The position numbers and the translations under genes are program-made. Shown here in pieces: positions 59,538-64,000 of a DNA stretch of 64,000 nt (positions are counted from its first letter, which is position 1; each line of letters begins with the position of its first letter). The notes beneath the pieces are model-generated. The model worked only from the letters and a program-made list of their open reading frames with translations, had not been told where the DNA came from and made no database searches. The DNA comes from Enterobacter cloacae complex sp. R_G8. Its GTDB lineage: Bacteria > Pseudomonadota > Gammaproteobacteria > Enterobacterales > Enterobacteriaceae. The stretch lies in assembly GCF_024599795.1 (NCBI RefSeq), contig NZ_CP102246.1, forward strand, positions 1,612,001 through 1,676,000, written 5' to 3'.

Positions 59538-60511
59538 GTTGGTTAACGCCGGATCTTATCGACATCCTGCTGAGCATTCTGAAAGCGATTGTCATTCTGC
59601 TGGTGGTGGTCACCTGTGGTGCGTTCATGAGCTTTGGTGAACGTCGTCTGCTTGGTCTGTTCCAGAACCGTTATGGACCAAACCGCGTGGGCTGGGGTGG
59701 TTCACTCCAGCTGGTTGCGGACATGATCAAGATGTTCTTTAAAGAGGACTGGATCCCGCGCTTCTCGGATCGCGTGATCTTTACTCTGGCTCCGATGATC
59801 GCCTTCACCTCGCTGCTGCTGGCGTTTGCTATCGTTCCTGTCAGCCCGACCTGGGTGGTCGCTGACCTGAACATCGGCATTCTGTTCTTCCTGATGATGG
59901 CAGGCCTCGCGGTGTACGCGGTGCTGTTCGCAGGCTGGTCCAGTAACAACAAATACTCGCTGCTGGGTGCGATGCGTGCGTCTGCGCAGACGCTGAGCTA
60001 CGAAGTGTTCCTGGGTCTCTCCCTGATGGGCGTCGTGGCGCAGGCCGGTTCATTCAACATGACCGACATCGTCAACAACCAGGCCGACATCTGGAACGTT
60101 ATCCCGCAGTTCTTTGGGTTTATTACCTTTGCTATCGCGGGCGTGGCGGTGTGTCACCGTCACCCGTTTGACCAGCCAGAAGCCGAACAGGAACTGGCCG
60201 ACGGTTACCACATTGAATATTCCGGTATGAAATTCGGTCTGTTCTTCGTGGGCGAGTACATCGGTATCGTCACCATTTCCGCGTTGATGGTAACGCTGTT
60301 CTTTGGTGGCTGGCATGGCCCGTTCTTACCGCCGTTCATCTGGTTCGCGCTGAAAACCGCGTTCTTCATGATGATGTTCATTTTGATTCGCGCAGCGTTA
60401 CCGCGTCCGCGTTATGACCAGGTAATGTCCTTCGGCTGGAAAGTGTGCCTGCCGCTGACGCTCGTCAACTTGTTGGTAACGGCGGCTGTCATTCTCTGGC
60501 AGCAGCCATAA
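59534..60511 (+). CDS. nuoH: NADH-quinone oxidoreductase subunit H
   Basis: NuoH is the membrane subunit that joins the peripheral arm to the pump and forms part of the quinone channel. The 325 residues have about eight hydrophobic segments. The conserved loop [38 protein letters not shown] and the acidic [27 protein letters not shown] segment are both intact. ATGA overlap with nuoG; nuoI follows 13 bp downstream. Confidence 0.96.
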   Translation: MSWLTPDLIDILLSILKAIVILLVVVTCGAFMSFGERRLLGLFQNRYGPNRVGWGGSLQLVADMIKMFFKEDWIPRFSDRVIFTLAPMIAFTSLLLAFAIVPVSPTWVVADLNIGILFFLMMAGLAVYAVLFAGWSSNNKYSLLGAMRASAQTLSYEVFLGLSLMGVVAQAGSFNMTDIVNNQADIWNVIPQFFGFITFAIAGVAVCHRHPFDQPEAEQELADGYHIEYSGMKFGLFFVGEYIGIVTISALMVTLFFGGWHGPFLPPFIWFALKTAFFMMMFILIRAALPRPRYDQVMSFGWKVCLPLTLVNLLVTAAVILWQQP

Positions 60512-60524
60512 GGGGCTATAGACC

Positions 60525-61067
60525 ATGACCTTAAAAGAATTACTGGTAGGCTTCGGTACCCAGGTACGCAGTATCTGGATGATCGGCCTGCACGCGTTTG
60601 CCAAACGCGAAACCCGGATGTACCCGGAAGAGCCGGTATATCTGCCGCCGCGCTACCGTGGCCGTATCGTGCTGACGCGCGACCCGGACGGTTCCGAGCG
60701 CTGCGTTGCCTGTAACCTGTGTGCGGTAGCGTGTCCGGTAGGCTGTATCTCTCTGCAGAAAGCAGAGACGGTAGACGGCCGCTGGTACCCTGAGTTCTTC
60801 CGCATCAACTTCTCACGCTGCATCTTCTGTGGTCTGTGTGAAGAAGCGTGCCCAACCACGGCGATTCAGCTCACCCCGGACTTCGAACTGGGTGAGTACA
60901 AGCGTCAGGATCTGGTGTACGAGAAAGAGGATCTGCTGATTTCCGGTCCGGGCAAATACCCGGAATATAACTTCTACCGGATGGCGGGTATGGCAATCGA
61001 CGGCAAAGATAAGGGCGAAGCGGAGAACGAAGCCAAGCCTATCGACGTCAAGAGCCTGTTACCGTAA
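60525..61067 (+). CDS. nuoI: NADH-quinone oxidoreductase subunit I
   Basis: NuoI carries the two [4Fe-4S] clusters N6a and N6b that link NuoG to NuoB. The 180 residues include the ferredoxin motifs C60, C63, C66 and C70 ([15 protein letters not shown]) and C99, C102, C105 and C109 ([15 protein letters not shown]). An amphipathic N-terminal helix lies on the membrane arm. It matches E. coli NuoI. The ATG at 60525 has the ribosome site AAGGGG at 60510-60515; nuoJ follows after 10 bp. Confidence 0.96.
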   Translation: MTLKELLVGFGTQVRSIWMIGLHAFAKRETRMYPEEPVYLPPRYRGRIVLTRDPDGSERCVACNLCAVACPVGCISLQKAETVDGRWYPEFFRINFSRCIFCGLCEEACPTTAIQLTPDFELGEYKRQDLVYEKEDLLISGPGKYPEYNFYRMAGMAIDGKDKGEAENEAKPIDVKSLLP

Positions 61068-61077
61068 GGAGAGGGCA

Positions 61078-61632
61078 ATGGAATTCGCTTTTTATATCTG
61101 TGGCCTTATCGCCATCCTGGCTACGCTGCGAGTGATTACGCACACCAATCCGGTGCATGCGCTGCTGTACTTAATCATTTCGCTGCTGGCTATTTCCGGG
61201 GTGTTCTTTGCGCTCGGCGCGCACTTTGCCGGTGCGCTGGAAATCATCGTCTACGCCGGGGCCATCATGGTGCTGTTCGTCTTCGTTGTGATGATGCTGA
61301 ATCTGGGCGGCTCTGAAATTGAGCAGGAACGTCAGTGGTTAAAACCGCAGGTGTGGATTGGCCCGGCAATTTTGTCGGCCATCATGCTGGTGGTGATTGT
61401 TTATGCCATTCTCGGTGTGAACGACCAGGGCATCGACGGTACGCCAATCGGCGCGAAAGAAGTGGGTATCACGCTGTTTGGACCGTACGTTCTGGCGGTA
61501 GAACTGGCCTCTATGCTGCTGCTGGCGGGTCTGGTTGTTGCCTTCCACGTTGGCCGCGAAGAGCGTGCTGGTGAGGTGCTGAGCAACCGCACTGACGACC
61601 GCGCGAAAAGAAAAACGGAGGAACGCGCATGA
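61078..61632 (+). CDS. nuoJ: NADH-quinone oxidoreductase subunit J
   Basis: NuoJ is a membrane subunit with about five hydrophobic segments, contributing to the central proton path; its third helix pi-bulge region reads [22 protein letters not shown]. The 184 residues match E. coli, with a charged C-terminus ([15 protein letters not shown]). A good GGAGAGGGCA ribosome site precedes the ATG. The stop overlaps nuoK by four bases. Confidence 0.96.
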   Translation: MEFAFYICGLIAILATLRVITHTNPVHALLYLIISLLAISGVFFALGAHFAGALEIIVYAGAIMVLFVFVVMMLNLGGSEIEQERQWLKPQVWIGPAILSAIMLVVIVYAILGVNDQGIDGTPIGAKEVGITLFGPYVLAVELASMLLLAGLVVAFHVGREERAGEVLSNRTDDRAKRKTEERA

Positions 61633-61931
61633 TCCCCTTAACACATGGACTGATCCTCGCTGCGATTTTATTCGTTCTGGGCTTAACCGGTCTGGTTATC
61701 CGCCGCAATCTGCTGTTTATGCTGATCGGTCTGGAAATCATGATTAACGCCTCCGCGCTGGCCTTCGTGGTCGCCGGAAGCTACTGGGGCCAGACCGATG
61801 GTCAGGTGATGTACATTCTCGCCATCAGCCTCGCGGCTGCCGAAGCGAGTATTGGCCTGGCGCTGTTACTGCAGCTCCATCGTCGCCGCCAGAACCTGAA
61901 CATCGATTCAGTAAGTGAGTTGCGTGGATGA
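61629..61931 (+). CDS. nuoK: NADH-quinone oxidoreductase subunit K
   Basis: NuoK is a 100-residue, three-helix membrane subunit related to MrpC. The membrane glutamates used in proton transfer are visible: E36 in [14 protein letters not shown] and E72 in [20 protein letters not shown]. Its length equals E. coli NuoK. It is coupled on both sides by four-base overlaps with nuoJ and nuoL. Confidence 0.96.
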   Translation: MIPLTHGLILAAILFVLGLTGLVIRRNLLFMLIGLEIMINASALAFVVAGSYWGQTDGQVMYILAISLAAAEASIGLALLLQLHRRRQNLNIDSVSELRG

Positions 61932-63769
61932 ACATGCTTGCCTTAACCATTATTTTTCCGCTGATTGGCTTCGTGCTGCTGGCGTTTTCTCGCGGCCGCT
62001 GGTCTGAGAATCTGTCTGCGACCGTCGGCATGGGCTCTGTCGGTCTGGCTGCGCTGGTAACAGCGTATGCGGGTATCGATTTCTTCAACAACGGACGTCA
62101 GGCCTTCAGCGTGCCGCTGTGGACCTGGATGTCGGTCGGTGATTTCAACATCGGTTTTAACCTGGTGCTGGATGGTCTCTCGCTGACCATGCTCTCCGTG
62201 GTCACCGGCGTGGGCTTCCTGATCCACATGTTCGCCTCCTGGTACATGCGCGGTGAAGAGGGTTACTCCCGCTTCTTTGCTTACACCAACCTGTTTATCG
62301 CCAGCATGGTGGTTCTGGTGCTGGCCGATAACCTGCTGCTGATGTATCTGGGCTGGGAAGGCGTGGGTCTCTGTTCGTACCTGCTGATCGGGTTCTACTA
62401 CACCGATCCGAAGAATGGCGCAGCGGCCATGAAAGCGTTCGTCGTGACCCGTGTGGGTGACGTCTTCCTCGCGTTCGCGCTGTTCATTCTCTACAACGAA
62501 CTGGGCACACTGAACTTCCGCGAAATGGTGGAACTGGCGCCAGCACACTTCGCCGCAGGCAACAACATGCTGTGGTGGGCAACGCTGATGCTGCTGGGTG
62601 GTGCTGTGGGTAAATCTGCACAGCTGCCGTTGCAGACATGGCTGGCCGACGCGATGGCGGGTCCAACTCCTGTCTCCGCGCTGATCCACGCCGCGACCAT
62701 GGTCACTGCCGGTGTGTACCTGATTGCGCGTACCCATGGCCTGTTCCTGATGACCCCGGAAATTCTGCATCTGGTGGGTATCGTCGGTGCGGTCACACTG
62801 GTACTGGCAGGCTTTGCCGCGCTGGTGCAGACCGACATCAAACGCGTTCTTGCTTATTCCACCATGAGCCAGATTGGCTACATGTTCCTGGCGCTTGGCG
62901 TTCAGGCGTGGGACGCGGCGATTTTCCACCTGATGACGCACGCGTTCTTTAAAGCGCTGCTGTTCCTCTCATCCGGTTCCGTGATCCTGGCCTGCCATCA
63001 CGAGCAGAACATCTTCAAGATGGGCGGACTGCGTAAGTCCATCCCGCTGGTGTATGTCTGCTTCCTGGTGGGCGGCGCGGCGCTGGCGGCACTGCCGCTG
63101 ATTACCGCGGGCTTCTTCAGTAAGGACGAAATCCTTGCCGGTGCCATGGCGAATGGTCATATCAATCTGATGGTTGCGGGTCTGGTCGGTGCGTTCATGA
63201 CCTCCCTGTATACCTTCCGTATGATTTTCATCGTATTCCACGGTAAAGAACAAATTCACGCTCACGCAGGGAAGGGGATTACTCACCACCTGCCGCTGAT
63301 TGTGCTGCTGGTACTCTCCACCTTCGTTGGCGCGATGATTGTGCCACCGCTGCAGGGCGTACTGCCAGACACCACCGAGCTTGAGCACGGTCGCGTTCTG
63401 ACGCTTGAAATCACCTCTGGTGTGGTTGCTATCGCAGGCATTCTGATTGCTGCATGGCTGTGGCTGGGCAAACGCACGCTGGTGACTGCTGTTGCCAACA
63501 GTGCGCCAGGCCGTCTGCTGGGCACCTGGTGGTACAACGCGTGGGGCTTCGACTGGCTGTACGACATGATCTTCGTTAAGCCGTTCCTGGGCATTGCGTG
63601 GCTGCTGAAGCGCGACCCACTGAACAGCCTGATGAATATCCCGGCGATCCTTTCCCGCTTTGCAGGCAAAGGCCTGCTGTACAGCGAGAACGGTTACCTG
63701 CGCTGGTATGTGGCGTCCATGAGCATCGGTGCGGTTGTCGTGCTGGCGCTGCTGATGGTGTTGCGTTGA
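61928..63769 (+). CDS. nuoL: NADH-quinone oxidoreductase subunit L
   Basis: NuoL is the distal antiporter-like proton-pumping subunit with the long lateral helix. The 613 residues show the conserved glutamate loop [19 protein letters not shown], the lysine-containing segment [37 protein letters not shown], and [17 protein letters not shown]. The C-terminal third contains the lateral helix and last membrane segment. It matches E. coli NuoL. It overlaps nuoK and is followed by 76 bp with a hairpin before nuoM. Confidence 0.96.
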   Translation: MNMLALTIIFPLIGFVLLAFSRGRWSENLSATVGMGSVGLAALVTAYAGIDFFNNGRQAFSVPLWTWMSVGDFNIGFNLVLDGLSLTMLSVVTGVGFLIHMFASWYMRGEEGYSRFFAYTNLFIASMVVLVLADNLLLMYLGWEGVGLCSYLLIGFYYTDPKNGAAAMKAFVVTRVGDVFLAFALFILYNELGTLNFREMVELAPAHFAAGNNMLWWATLMLLGGAVGKSAQLPLQTWLADAMAGPTPVSALIHAATMVTAGVYLIARTHGLFLMTPEILHLVGIVGAVTLVLAGFAALVQTDIKRVLAYSTMSQIGYMFLALGVQAWDAAIFHLMTHAFFKALLFLSSGSVILACHHEQNIFKMGGLRKSIPLVYVCFLVGGAALAALPLITAGFFSKDEILAGAMANGHINLMVAGLVGAFMTSLYTFRMIFIVFHGKEQIHAHAGKGITHHLPLIVLLVLSTFVGAMIVPPLQGVLPDTTELEHGRVLTLEITSGVVAIAGILIAAWLWLGKRTLVTAVANSAPGRLLGTWWYNAWGFDWLYDMIFVKPFLGIAWLLKRDPLNSLMNIPAILSRFAGKGLLYSENGYLRWYVASMSIGAVVVLALLMVLR

Positions 63770-63805
63770 TCGTAACGTGAATTTTATTCGAATTCGTTGA
63801 AAATC

Positions 63806-63824
63806 AGGCCCCTGCTGGGGGCCT
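63806..63824 (+). other. Hairpin between nuoL and nuoM
   Basis: AGGCCCC (63806-63812) and GGGGCCT (63818-63824) pair around TGCTG. It is followed by A-rich sequence and then the nuoM ribosome site AAAGGAATG, not by a T-run, so it is not an intrinsic terminator. It may affect RNA processing within the operon. Confidence 0.6.
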
Positions 63825-63845
63825 TAAAAAGGAATGTAAATCGCC

Positions 63846-64000
63846 ATGTTACTACCCTGGCTAATATTAATTCCCTTCATCGGCGGCTTCCTGTGCTGGC
63901 AGACTGAACGCTTTGGCGTGAAGATGCCGCGCTGGATCGCGCTGATCACCATGGGATTGACGCTCGCGCTTGGTCTGCAACTCTGGTTGCAGGGTGGCTA
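63846..64000 (+). CDS. nuoM: NADH-quinone oxidoreductase subunit M, 5' end only
   Basis: The window ends inside this gene. The 51 complete codons read MLLPWLILIPFIGGFLCWQ... and match the N-terminus of the antiporter-like proton-pumping subunit NuoM. Two hydrophobic segments begin the membrane domain. A clear ribosome site AAAGGAATG precedes the ATG at 63846. The remaining roughly 450 residues and nuoN are expected just beyond the window. Confidence 0.94.
   Translation, partial: MLLPWLILIPFIGGFLCWQTERFGVKMPRWIALITMGLTLALGLQLWLQGG

Overview
This window is the chromosome core of an Enterobacterales species. Protein sequences and gene order follow the Escherichia/Salmonella block that runs from yfcZ-fadI through pta-ackA to the nuo operon. 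The differences from E. coli K-12, the REP style and the moderately high GC point to Enterobacter or a close relative (Lelliottia, Leclercia). The genus is an inference from remembered homologues. I see no rRNA, tRNA, prophage, insertion sequence or CRISPR array.

Layout. 1-3852: end of yfcZ, then the fadIJ beta-oxidation pair behind a FadR box. 4061-9841: sixA, smrB (minus strand), prmB, aroC, mepA, yfcA, epmC, yfcL. 9883-13256: mnmC (minus) divergent from fabB, with a composite FadR/FabR control region between them. 13466-16989: yfcJ, flk (minus), pdxB. 17057-25610: usg, truA, dedA, accD, folC, dedD, then cvpA-purF-ubiX behind a PurR box. 25901-29961: argT, hisJ, hisQ, hisM, hisP, the lysine/arginine/ornithine/histidine importer, with sigma-54/NtrC-like signals. 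30011-34548: a GNAT acetyltransferase, yfcH, folX, yfcG (all minus), then yfcF, yfcE, yfcD (plus). 34552-39789: an accessory sugar locus made of a LacI-family regulator (minus) divergent from PTS EIIA-EIIB-EIIC and a transketolase split into two genes. 39904-43324: pta and ackA (minus). 43661-47281: yfbV, yfbU, hxpA, yfbS. 47335-49266: yfbR and alaA (minus). 50331-51269: lrhA after a 1 kb non-coding gap. 51900-64000: nuoA-B-CD-E-F-G-H-I-J-K-L and the start of nuoM, respiratory complex I.

How it works together. Most genes are housekeeping: fatty-acid degradation and synthesis (fadIJ, fabB, accD), aromatic and vitamin B6/folate synthesis (aroC, pdxB, folC, folX), purine and ubiquinone synthesis (purF, ubiX), translation and tRNA modification (prmB, epmC, truA, mnmC, smrB), overflow metabolism (pta-ackA) and respiration (nuo). 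The recognisable operators match the pathway in each case: FadR at fadIJ, FadR plus FabR at fabB, PurR at cvpA-purF, sigma-54 at argT.

The least ordinary part is 34552-39789. It sits where K-12 carries yfcC. It pairs an ascorbate-type PTS with a split transketolase and has no kinase, isomerase or dehydrogenase, so the imported sugar phosphate may be a direct transketolase substrate. Two matching palindromic operators and a CRP-like site stand between the regulator and the PTS genes. Other points worth attention are the paired dyads upstream of ackA/yfbV, a 19-bp perfect palindrome in the lrhA leader, a hairpin with T-run in the nuo leader, and a dispersed family of CCCTCTCCC-type hairpins.
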